A DNA stretch of 64,000 bases from Aspidapion aeneum (Eukaryota > Arthropoda > Insecta > Coleoptera > Brentidae). The DNA lies in assembly GCA_963576565.1 (NCBI GenBank), contig OY755039.1:139437369-139501368 (forward strand), given 5' to 3'. Under the pieces are notes generated by a model that saw nothing but the letters and a program-made list of their open reading frames with translations, was not told where the DNA came from and did not search any database. Below are positions 34,638 to 44,472 of this stretch, in pieces. The position numbers were made by a program, and so were the translations under genes. The number at the start of each line of letters is the position of its first letter. Positions within the stretch are counted from its first letter, which is position 1.

Positions 34638-35444
34638 AGGCAATATTCTATACCAAAGGACACAATAATATTGGAAACCAACGAAGTCATCAGCAAAGTA
34701 CAGTAAGCTTACGCCAAGCTGGAAGCAACAGAATAACCGTTATTGTGTATCTTGATAGCTTTTTGTTTTTTTTTGTATTTTAATAAAATAAAAGGATCCA
34801 AAAAACCTATATTTTACTCACATACTTTTAATCACTGGGGATAAAAAATACTATCTTAGTTCATGAAAAAAGGGATTAAAGGTAAACTTTTATGCTCTAG
34901 AGTGCATAAAGAAATTTATTAAATGATACAAGGACCAACAATAGTTTTCTATATTTTATAAAACAGGTCAACTAATTTTTGGTTTCTTGCGCTGTGTGCA
35001 GCATAAAAAACTTAGTTTTTATTCGACAATCTGAGAAAGCATTATTTTAATGTTTTGTTTATTTGGACAGTCTAAATATATATACCGAGTGTGACGGACA
35101 GTTCCTTACGTAACATCTGTAAACCATTTTATTTTTTTGAATACAAAAAAAGCTACGCTCCTGACAGTGTCAGATTCGTCATATAACCAAAAATATTTAG
35201 CTGTCGTGTCGCTACCCTAAGAAGACACTACGTCTTCGTGATGCAGTGACCCTAGTTGGGAGATGTTATTACTGCCCCCTAGCGGGGAGCTACAGAAACA
35301 AAAATATTTTAGGTGAATTCACAAGGCCCGATTTTGTTATAATTTTTTTTCCCGAAGTCGTAGCTATACTAGTATCTGAGATAAATCCGGCTGCCATCCT
35401 TAGTGGAACACTCTGTATAAAGTGCATAACTAATAATGTCTTAT

Positions 35445-35609
35445 CTATTTTTTTGGGAAGCATCCCTGCCAAGTCAGACCACCACAAGACATAGCAACTA
35501 TAAAATAAACAATCACAAGAATAACTAACGCTATAAAGACATAAAGCTTGACGTTTTTCCAAAACATTGCTCGCGCTAAGTTTCTGCTGGTCTGTCTAAA
35601 CGAAACTGA
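35445..35609 (-). CDS. Vamp7: Vamp7 exon 4: end of SNARE motif and transmembrane anchor
   Basis: After the acceptor AATTTTTTCAG the exon encodes 54 residues and a TAG stop: SVSFRQTSRNLARAMFWKN (end of the R-SNARE helix and juxtamembrane residues), then a hydrophobic span of about 20 residues (VFIALVILVIVYFIVAM) and a short lumenal tail rich in Cys/Gly. This is the C-terminal tail anchor. It is 16.5 kb from exon 3 and 30 bp from the MITE end at 35415. Confidence 0.92.
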   Translation of the reverse strand, partial: SVSFRQTSRNLARAMFWKNVKLYVFIALVILVIVYFIVAMSCGGLTWQGCFPKK

Positions 35610-36744
35610 CTGAAAAAATTAAAGAAAAATGATTTAGTTTCTTTGAATATGAGACCAGTGCAGATACTTTGGCAAAAAAGGGAAAATACGAGGGTTCTCT
35701 CTTAAGTTTTGCATATACAGCTGGAATAAAACTGTAAATAACTATTACACCAGTATTGACTAAAGGGTCTACAGTGCTACAGTTCATATCATTATTTTTG
35801 AGACAACTTTTTACCACTTTTTTTCGTTGACCTATGCTATTTGTTATGGTAAACAACTGATAACTGTCAAAAAGTTATTTCAAAAATTATGATATAGAGT
35901 TTAATGCTACAATCCTAGGTTTAAAAGTCTACATTTTGGTTGAAGGTTTAACTTATTTTTCCCGTGAATGCAATAGTTTTTAATATTTTTATAAATTGTT
36001 CATAAATACCTTGGGATATAAGTCATTTTTTTTCTTTGTAATAGACATTATTTCCACACAAAGGTAATAAATAAATAAAAATAATAAAATATTTTGGTTT
36101 AACAATGGTAGCCATATTTAAACCTCCAAACGTCACTAGGAAATGTCGAATAAAAACGGTGTAAGTCAGTGTCAGCTGTCCGCTATATTTTACATGTTAA
36201 TTTTTTAGACAAGTTAGCGACGATTAAACCGATGGTCGATTGTTTTAGTGAAAGTGTAATTGATAAGGGATTCTAATATATCTTGTGCTTTTTACAGTAT
36301 TTAAATATTGATACGTATTTAATACGGTAATGCATCTACAGATATAGTTTTAAGTTATTTATGTATTATTTAGCTTTCAATATTTTTGTATGTAAGTTTT
36401 TTGTCAATCATCGATTATTTCTATTGTTTTTCGAACTTTAAACCACCCCTCAGGGGTGGTACTACAATTTAAGACTATTTTAGCGGGAATCCTACGACTG
36501 CACGGACTAAGTTTCCAAAAAATGACATTTGCTTGCAAAATTTTTATGTGGTCTTTCTTTATTTCTAAAGTTAATTTGAATTTATATGAGATGAAACTCA
36601 CTGAGAAATGCTTACTATCATATTGCACATTAGGGTGAACCAAATCTTTGCAGTTATTTGCCCTGTGAGTATTTAAAAAATACACTTAAACCGGTCGGTA
36701 TCAAGTCTATAGACTTGATACTTAAACCCGGTCTACAATGCTAA
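35610..36744. other. Vamp7 intron 3, part without recognised element
   Basis: AT-rich intron sequence. No coding region or repeat partner is recognised. A perfect 22-bp palindrome (TATCAAGTC-TATA-GACTTGATA) lies at about 36698-36720 next to the mariner relic. Confidence 0.5.
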
Positions 36745-37680
36745 GTCTTAAGGTCTTAGTAAATACTGGTGTTTATTGTTTCTCGAAGTATTCTCCACAA
36801 AAAGTATTGTACTTTTGCATGCGCTCAAACCTGTTGTCAACGCTGTAATTCCACTCGTTTGTTGGTACTGTCAAACTTGCATTCTTAAAGGCGTCGACTG
36901 GTCTTCTGGCGACTGAAATCTTTGGCCACGCAGTCCATTCATGATTTTCAGAAAATTATAGAAATCGTTGTGACTTAAGTCGGGACTGTATGAAGGATGG
37001 TCCAACAATTTTGACGTTTTGTTGGGTTAAAAATTCAATGGTTTTTTGTGCTTTGTGCGAACTTGCATTGTTTTGGTAGAGGATGATTCGTCGTTCGGAG
37101 TTCGTTTTTCGAAGCTCAAATGACTTTCGGCAAACAAATGGTGATGTAACAATCGGCAGTAACAGTCCTTTGATCTTCCAGAGGAATTATTGCTAAATGA
37201 CTTGCTTTTGAGACAAATGTCGCGACCATCTCTTTGGATACACTTCGAGAACGGATGACTTTTGTTGGATTTTCATCATCTTGGACCCAAACAGACGACT
37301 GCATGACGTTTATTTTCGGGTTTATATGAGTTAATCCACGACTCATCACCACTGAAAATGCTATACACGTTTTCGAGTTTTCTGCCTTAAAGCGGTCTAA
37401 AGTTTTCTGACACCAATTGACCCTAGCTTCTTTCTGTTCTTCGGCTAACAGATGCGGTATCCATTGGGAAATTAATTTTCTTACCCGTAATGCTTTATGT
37501 AAAAAATTTTTTATTGAGGTCTTTGAAATCTCCAATGAAGCCTCAATCTCACAATATGTCACATGTCGATCTTCCGCAATGAGCATGCGCATAGCATCGA
37601 TGTTTTCCTGGGCATCTGGCCTTGGATCGTCGTTAAAGCTATCCGTCCAGGCTTGAATTCTCCATACTAACGAGAAACTG
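36745..37680 (-). pseudogene. Degraded mariner transposase
   Basis: The minus-strand frame 37592-37116, extended upstream to about 37660, has the mariner N-terminal helix-turn-helix region (LIAEDRHVTYCEIE, then RKLISQWIPHLLAEEQKEAR). The first catalytic block, normally DESW, reads MSRGLTH, so the Asp is lost. The second block is YQNNASSH with Asp changed to Asn, and the third (SYSPDLSHNDF type) survives only in another frame near 36975-37000. It cannot catalyse transposition. It sits in Vamp7 intron 3; its TIRs are not clearly recognisable. Confidence 0.85.
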
Positions 37681-37899
37681 TCATAGCTTAATTAATCAAG
37701 CAGCTGTTTTTCTCTAATGGAGGCTTTTAAACCTAAGTTTAAATCGGGAGTTTATATAGCGGTGATTAGACAGATGGCGCTGACGATGAAATCTACACTT
37801 CTGGCAGTGGTCTGGCAACCAGCATAGCTTAAACTATTGATCGCCTTGCGTCACAGATTGTTGACGTGACGTGACAGTCAAAAAAATTTAATGGCATCC

Positions 37900-39140
37900 T
37901 AAAGGGAGTGTTTTGTTACTTTTGGTTGTTATTTTTGTGAAATTTCATAAAAAACTTAGTTGTTCGTGTTTGTTATTTATCGGTAAACAAGGAAAAATTC
38001 ATAAGGCTTTACTTTACAATGCAGGTAAGCCTAGTATGTAGCAATTTGGTTTTGAAATGACATGGCATCGGAATTATACAATTAAACAAATAAGTAATTA
38101 TTGAAATTTTGCTGTAAGGTTACCTAGTCCTTGTTGTCAATCTTCCAAGTCCTAATTTTTTGCATAAATTTATTCTTAATTTATACTGGGTGTACTAGAT
38201 TATGTTAGCATTATTGCTAACATCACTATTAATTGGAGGTAGGTGTTTTTTAAGGAAAACCCTGTATATTTTTACACAAGATGATAGCAAATAATTTTGT
38301 AAACAGAAAGGTTCCTATGCACCACTGGTCTAAGCTTGTAGGTCCAATAAAAGTGAAGTTTGCAATATAGTGCACACTTAATCTGCGACATCCTACAAAA
38401 GTAACTTTTTTTTTTCTTCAAGTTGTTATATTCAATTATTTTTAGCTACTTTTTTATAAATATTTAATTACTTTGTAAGTACCTTTTGTAATAAAAATAT
38501 AGTCCACTTAATTAACTAATAACTACTAGTAATTATGTAGTAATATGCTTTACAACTAAATCTGCCCAGCTCTTTAGCGATCCCTATTACTGTTACTTTG
38601 ATAAGATAAAGAGAAACAATTCTGGAAAAACCTCAGGAAAAATCAATACAATCTTATCTTGTTAGTAGGTACTATATGTTTGGTTTATGATTCTTCACAA
38701 TTCACAAAAGTAACAGATTTAAAAGATATGTTTCACAAACATAAAATTTCTATTAAATCTTGTAAATTATCATGATTTTGGCACATGAGAATTGATGGAA
38801 GTTTTTATGGAACTATTCATATTTTGTGTAAGACACATAATAAGTGGGTCAAATTTTCCTAAAAAAATCTTCTATAATATTTAAATACTGTTCACAGGGG
38901 CATTTTTACTAATTACAACTTTTTTATTTTCAGAAAAGGATGAAATGAACCTTGACTATGAAGCAGGTGATGCCAATGAGATTATCTTAAGGAATCAGCT
39001 TTTGACAAATGGGAAGCAAAACAAAAGAGATCTAGATCTAAGTATTTTTACACATTTGAATTTAATTAATAACTTTAAAACTGTCTTCTCCACTTTTCAG
39101 TTATTCTGTTTTTTTAATAAATTATGTATTTAATTATTTC
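37900..39140 (+). CDS. Possible small two-exon gene nested in Vamp7 intron 3
   Basis: A donor ATGCAG|GTAAGC at about 38021-38026 and an acceptor TTTTTATTTTCAG|AAAAGG at about 38934 delimit a 0.9-kb intron. The frame GCA-GAA-AAG-GAT-GAA is open across the junction, with about 45 open codons before it and about 65 after (38945-39133, MNLDYEAGDANEIILRNQLL and onward). AATAAA follows near 39116. The 5' side has GC-richer, promoter-like sequence with a doubled TGACGTGACGTGAC (near 37862). No protein family is recognised and no upstream ATG is in frame, so the start may be the ATG at 38945. It could be a host gene or part of an unrecognised element. Confidence 0.3.
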
Positions 39141-39784
39141 CTTTGTCTTTTTACCGAACCTTTTATAATAATATAGAAAAAAAAGGTTTTGTAAAAAGGA
39201 CCAACTCAGACATAATTTTAACATAAAAAAGTTCATTGTCTTGATTACAATGCGACTGAAAATAAAAAGATTTCAAAAGGACAAAAAATCGCAATAATTT
39301 TTACTGGCCCTTTTGAACTCTTTTATTTTTCGGGCGTATTACATATTGGTCCTTTTTGAATCAATCCCGCCCGACCGAAATTTCCGCATCCAGCGCCATC
39401 TCTTCGCACAGAGCGGAACTACTGTCAACTAAAATTTTTTCGGACGTGATCAATATAACGAGAAAACTTAGTTCCAGACTTTAGCATTGCAGTTGGGCTT
39501 CTGGTAGCCACGCAGACCGAACCGCAGCTTTTTTTTTTGTGGAAACTGTCAACTGATGTGGTACGAAAACAGAAATCAACTCGGCAAGGCATTCTTGTTG
39601 AGATAATTTCCTTTGAAAATTGTAAAAAATTATAGCTTGAAAATTTTCTCAGTTTAATTCCATTTTTCGACTGATTTGTTAACTTAAAAAATTTACTGTA
39701 CCTATAAAACTATATGTTTTGCACTGATGTTTTGAATTTAGGATAGGTAAAGATTAAGGTTAAGTTTAAGTAACGACATTTAAT

Positions 39785-41427
39785 ACGAGTCGTTAAATAC
39801 CGAGATGAATTCCAAGCCGTGCGCAAGCGTTGATCTGTCACTTCTGCCAACCAATCAACTGAGAGATATTTCAGTATGGTTTTATACAGCAAAACTTTAA
39901 TAATTCCCAGTTCTTTTTGATGAAAATTCGTCGTTTTTGTTCTGTGAAAATGCCGGTGACGTGCAAGTTGTGTGACAAATTATTTATTGCCCAATTTAAT
40001 TTGAATAAACACTGTCATCGGGGTTCTACTGTATGTCTATGCTACGATAAACATTTTTTTTAAGATTTAGCGCATTTAAATTTGTCAATACTCCCATGGC
40101 AAAACAAAATAAACGTGAAATGCATATAGAAGAAATACTGCATACACCTCAAAAAATATTAATCGCAGCACATAGATATTGTATATGTTTGAAATCAAAA
40201 AGAAAAGACGAATCTTAAAATGCAAAAATATACAGGGTGTTCCCTCTCAAAGAATCGACTTTATTGTCACACCCTCTACAGGGTGTCCCAAATTCGTTGT
40301 TTTTTTGTGGTGTCGGGTATTTCTAGGGGAGAAAGAAAAAAACTGAGCCCCCTTTGCGACGCTCAAATTTTAAGAGAAGCCTAAAGGTGAAAACTACATT
40401 TAGATATAGCAAGCCATTTTTAAGCTAGAGTGTTTTTGTCTGCATTTTGCTTTTGTGTAAATAGCTTTCTTATAGATCTTTTCTTGAAGAATTGACAGAT
40501 GTCAACGGTTTTTATTTATCTCTTTTGGTTTTTAAAATATTGCATAAAGTTGTTATTTTTCTTACAGAATAACTCTAAAACTCTCTCTAAAATTTCCTTT
40601 AAAATGATGTATCACACTCAATATTTTAATTTTTAATTTTTTTTATTGTTTTCTTTATTTTTATTTTTTAATCACCTCTTTATTATTTTTTAATATTAAG
40701 CAAACTAAAATATGTGGTAAAAATAAAAAAAAACAAAAATATAAAGAAATCCCACTAATCCCATAAAGAAAAATTAATTTTATGTGATATCTCAAAAACT
40801 AAACGTGACAAATGAAATTTAATTTAACAGTTGAATTCCTCTTAAAAAAGTGTCTAAAGAATGTTTTCACAGAAATAAAAATATTAATAAATAAACAAGT
40901 TATAGACCCCTTCCCAAAATGCAGACTTTTTAAAAACACCCCGTAGTTTAAAAACGGCTTGCTATATCAAAATGCGATTTTCACCTTTAAGGTTCTTTTG
41001 AAATTTGAGTGTCGCAAAGGTTGATGAGGTTTTTTTAGTTCCTCTAGAAATACCCGAAACTCCCCAAAAACATCGAATTTGGGACACCCTGTACATGGTG
41101 ACGGATAGAAAAAAAATATGTTGGCTTTTAAAGTTCATCATCATCATAATTAATCAAAAAAAATCTACAATTTATTATAGCCCTTTATTTTCAATGATAA
41201 AGTTGCTGAGTGCTCCGGTTATAAAAAACCACCCGGTACCTACATAAAATCATACCTAAAAATTAGAATTGACCATTATTTTATACCTTGAATTTTTTAT
41301 TATACGTTAAGCTCTTCGATCTCGCGCCAATCCCGGTATTCGCGCCAATAATTTAAATTAGACATTTTGACGTTAATTTTAGCGCATGCTCCTTTGATGG
41401 AATTCATCTCGGTATTTAACGACTCGT
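39785..41427. mobile_element. Palindromic element with 28-bp TIRs and zinc-finger sequence, copy 2
   Basis: Inverse orientation of copy 1 (26166-27956). The ends ACGAGTCGTTAAATACCGAG and its complement are flanked by perfect 8-bp duplications CATTTAAT (39777-39784 and 41428-41435). An 8-bp duplication fits hAT-like or other 8-bp-duplicating transposases, though the terminal bases are not the usual hAT ones. It lies in Vamp7 intron 3. Confidence 0.8.
39949..40062 (+). CDS. Zinc-finger coding fragment of the TIR element, copy 2
   Basis: A 37-codon frame starts MPVTCKLCDKLFIAQFNLNK, in frame here where copy 1 has a shift. C5 and C8 are spaced as in a C2H2 finger, with His at 21; the last His of the finger is changed. 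The stop comes early, so it is truncated. Conservation of the ATG and finger start in two copies suggests it was once a genuine N-terminus. Confidence 0.45.
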
Positions 41428-42484
41428 CATTTAATCAGTGTCTCCCTCTATGTTCCTATATGCAAAATATAATAGACAGCCCTCGTATTAGTTAGAGCAT
41501 AAAAACTATTCGATATGAAAAAATATATATTGCAGCTAACAGGAAAAATAAATTACACTCGATTCGAGTTATTAGGGTGAAATGGGATAAACTTTTAAGG
41601 ATGGTAACTGTTTTTGCGGTTTCAGCGAAACGAGACCTGGTATCGAAAAAAGTTAAAAACAAAAGTTATAGATAATGAAACGGTCTAGAACTTTTGTATA
41701 AGCTATTTTTTTACATAATCTACAATTTTTCGAAAAAAATTTATTGTTTTTTATTTTTTATTTTAAAAAAAACACCCATTTTTGTCCCTAAAACGTCGTA
41801 AGTTTTTATAATTAAATTATTTATTTTTACATTTTATTTTGATTCAAAACCTAAAATGAAGCTCCATTTTTACCCAAAAACATTGGTAATTTTTTTTCTT
41901 AAAAGGTTTATTTATAGATAATGTAAAAAACTAATCACCACTATGAAAAAGTTTGCCGGGATTTTAAGCAATTTAAAAAGTAGCAAAATTAAATTAATTA
42001 AATATAATTTAAATCAATAATCTGTGCTATTTTTGATTTTAACTGTCCCGTTTTTGTATTTTCTGATATGGATCAGATCAGCAAAACCGAACGAGCTTTT
42101 GGTCACCTTATTACCTAAAAAACCGTGAGCGTTCCCCGCCATGGATTCTGTACTTTCTTTCTATAATTTGCAATTAGCAGGCAACAAAACATATCGAGAG
42201 AATGCGGGCCTAGCGTAGACAAGCATGTTGAAGTCATTTTTCTATTTCGATCGCCTGTGTCTACTCGATATGCCGCAGGGTGAAGGCGTCCGTTGGTTAT
42301 CATGACAACGTCGCATGCTTTCGCAGGGCAAGGACTCAGGTGTTACACCTGCGTCCTTTATTGCAATAGTGTACGGTCACAATAAACGGCTCGTGTAGTT
42401 CGCCTGGGTTTCTTGGTAATCTGTGTGTCGGCGTATTGCTTACATTCGGTTCTATTTTGGTTTTTATTTTAATTATTTTGCATA

Positions 42485-42643
42485 ATGTTCCCTGTGTACG
42501 ATGCAGCGTGTGTTTTACTGGAAAAACCGTTTTCGAGGTGGAACGACGATGACAAGAGATTTTTTGAACTAAATAAACCGGCTAATGTTAAAGACAAAGT
42601 GTACATTCGACATTTTAAAAGACGGATATACGAATTGCCTTAA
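42485..42643 (+). CDS. Small open frame in the GC-richer core of the foldback element
   Basis: A 52-codon frame opens MFPVYDAACVLLEKPF and continues with WNDDDKRFFELNKP and KVYIRHFKRRIYELP. Its amino-acid mix is balanced and charged, unlike the neighbouring AT-driven frames. About 370 bp of GC-richer, promoter-like sequence lies upstream. No family is recognised. It is perhaps a captured 5' exon plus promoter of a host gene. Confidence 0.3.
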   Translation: MFPVYDAACVLLEKPFSRWNDDDKRFFELNKPANVKDKVYIRHFKRRIYELP

Positions 42644-42780
42644 GCAGTAAAATTTAAATTAAATTCCAATTGCATCATCGTGAACGTACTACCTACCTGA
42701 TTTCGCTGATTTTACTGAATTTAAATAAGTTCTTTGTAGAATAGGTATGTCCATTATTAGTATATTATTATATTTTTATT

Positions 42781-43522
42781 TTAGCTCACACATATACTAT
42801 ACTATAGGAGTGTGAGCTATGGTGATCCTAATTTTTTCGAGAAAAAAAAAAGTTGCTCCGATTTCAAAATTTTTTATAGATCTTTGCGTTTCAGATAATT
42901 TTGAAACTTTTTTGTTGCGCCGTCTGTCTGTCTGTATGTATGTCTGTCTGTCTGTCTGTTTGTATGTCTGTAAAGACCAACGCGCATAACTCAAAAACCG
43001 CTTCGCCGATTTTAATGAAATTTGGTACCTAGGCTGGGTCTTGGGTCGAGATGGTCCCATTTAAAAATGAACAAAATCCACCGAACACAAACCAAATAAA
43101 AGAGTGGGGGTAGATTTCAAAAATTAGAGTTTATGTGAAAATATTGCGTGTGTGATATCAAACGAAAGGTAATTGAGTCTGCAGTTAAACAAAATACATT
43201 TTAATTTATTTAAAAAAAAGGGTGGGGGTATATTTTAAAAATTAGAGTTTAAGTGAAAATATGCCGTGTGCGATATCAAACGAAAGGTAATTGAGTCCGG
43301 AGTTTAACAAAATACATTTTAGTTTTTTGTTTTTTTTAAGGGTGGGGGTAGATTTCAAAAATTTGAGTATAAGTCAAAACATGGCTTGTGTGGTATCAAA
43401 CAAAAGGTAATTTAGTCTGGAGTCGAATAAAATATATTTCAGTTTTTAGTTATATTAGCTCACACGAACACTATAACTATAGTACCTAGTGTGAGCTTAG
43501 GGGCCCATATATTGGCAGAGTA
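42781..43522 (-). mobile_element. Helentron/HINE-like element, copy 3
   Basis: Same termini and inner repeats as the other copies: TTAGCTCACACATATACTAT at the left in plus orientation, GGCCCATATATTGGCAGAGTA at the right. It contains a (TCTG)n block near 42918-42970. It lies in the foldback element, 200 bp left of the BEL element. Confidence 0.65.
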
Positions 43523-43722
43523 TTTTAATTGTGTGTATAAAAAATGGGGGTAGGGAAATCCTGCGTCACCTATTGCAAAAGTCACGATATTGATGTCTAT
43601 TTGTTTTACTCCCCCTTAAAAAAGACGTGTTCACGAAAATAACTTAAAAAAATTGATTTCAGAACTTGGAGTTTTCAAATGAAAATGGGGTTTCATTTAG
43701 GTTTAAGATCAAAATAAAATGT

Positions 43723-44430
43723 TGGGGCTCCCTGGTGGTCCAGATAGGAGAGTTGTCTGGAATTTAACGGTGTCAGATGTGGACTGTAATTTTAAGGGAA
43801 TAAGGTCATAGGCTAAGCTGGTACAAGGGATTCTGAAATGGTCTAGTTTACCTTCTAGGTTAGTGTAGCAATAAACAAATGTATGTAAGGTAAAAATAAT
43901 GCATTTTCACTTACCATTTTTATACAGGAAGTGGAACTCATGGGAGGACACGCTGTTTAACCGTGTTTTTTGCACCCCACATGAATGTGGTAGGAGAGTC
44001 GCTAACACGCGTGTATTATCGTTCGAAGGCGAAACGGTTCTCCGTTCCGGCAGCAGGTATCGCTGCTGCGTTCATTCTCCCACATGGCGCCCAGTGGCGT
44101 CGTTAATCCATAGGCGTAGGAGAAAAGGGAATAAGTAGGAGGGAATGAGATTACGAAGGTCCATATTAAAGGAACTAGGAACCTTAGTAATTCAAAATGC
44201 ATTTTATGTAAAGTAAATTGATTATAGCAAATTGTAATATTTGCCTTTAAAACCGCGGGAGTTTCAAATGCAAATAACCCAGTAATTTTAGGTACTTAAT
44301 TAGTTAATTAATACTAAATAAACAAAAAATAGAAAATGCTCTAGTGAATCACCAAATAGCCTAATTCGAACCAATTTGGTAAATTATAGTAAAAAGAACA
44401 TATTTACAAAAAGGAAGGCGGGACGAACCA
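43723..44430 (-). repeat. 3' LTR of the BEL/Pao element
   Basis: On the minus strand it runs from TGGTTCGTCCCGCC to GGAGCCCCA (TG...CA). It is preceded by the polypurine tract AGGGGGGTGGGAAA (about 44431-44444). The 66- and 79-codon frames within the LTR occur in both copies simply because the LTRs match. Confidence 0.95.
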
Positions 44431-44472
44431 TTTCCCACCCCCCTGAGAATGCCCAGGGGCATTTCAGAGAGT

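Larger units (their letters stand above)
32059..35254. mobile_element. Non-autonomous hAT element, 3196 bp
   Basis: TIRs TAGGGTCACTGCATC and GATGCAGTGACCCTA bound the element, with a perfect 8-bp duplication GTTGGGAG (32051-32058 and 35255-35262). No hAT transposase domain is found. The interior holds ACGTAC-rich sequence (about 32860-33120), a minisatellite (33290-33735), a (GT)n stretch, a pyrimidine-rich repeat (33850-34010) and a short coding-like patch. The 48-bp element at 16199 is a deleted relative. Confidence 0.85.
31046..35415. mobile_element. Mariner-type MITE carrying a nested hAT element
   Basis: The ends CAGGGTGTCCCATAAAGGAC (31046) and, inverted, ATCCTTAGTGGAACACTCTG (35415) are flanked by TA (31044-31045 and 35416-35417). 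Arms extend several hundred bases (31046-31470 against about 31790-32050 plus 35255-35415). The 3196-bp hAT insertion splits the right arm; without it the MITE is about 1.17 kb. It lies just downstream of the Vamp7 stop codon, so it is probably transcribed as part of the 3' UTR or flank. Confidence 0.75.

Noticed and set aside
39701..39892. 60-codon minus-strand frame, also at 27849-28133
   Set aside because: Runs across the TIR end of the zinc-finger element into flanking sequence; shared only because the element is repeated.
43899..44202. 79- and 66-codon frames, repeated at 51048-51351
   Set aside because: They lie in the BEL LTRs and are duplicated only because the LTRs match.
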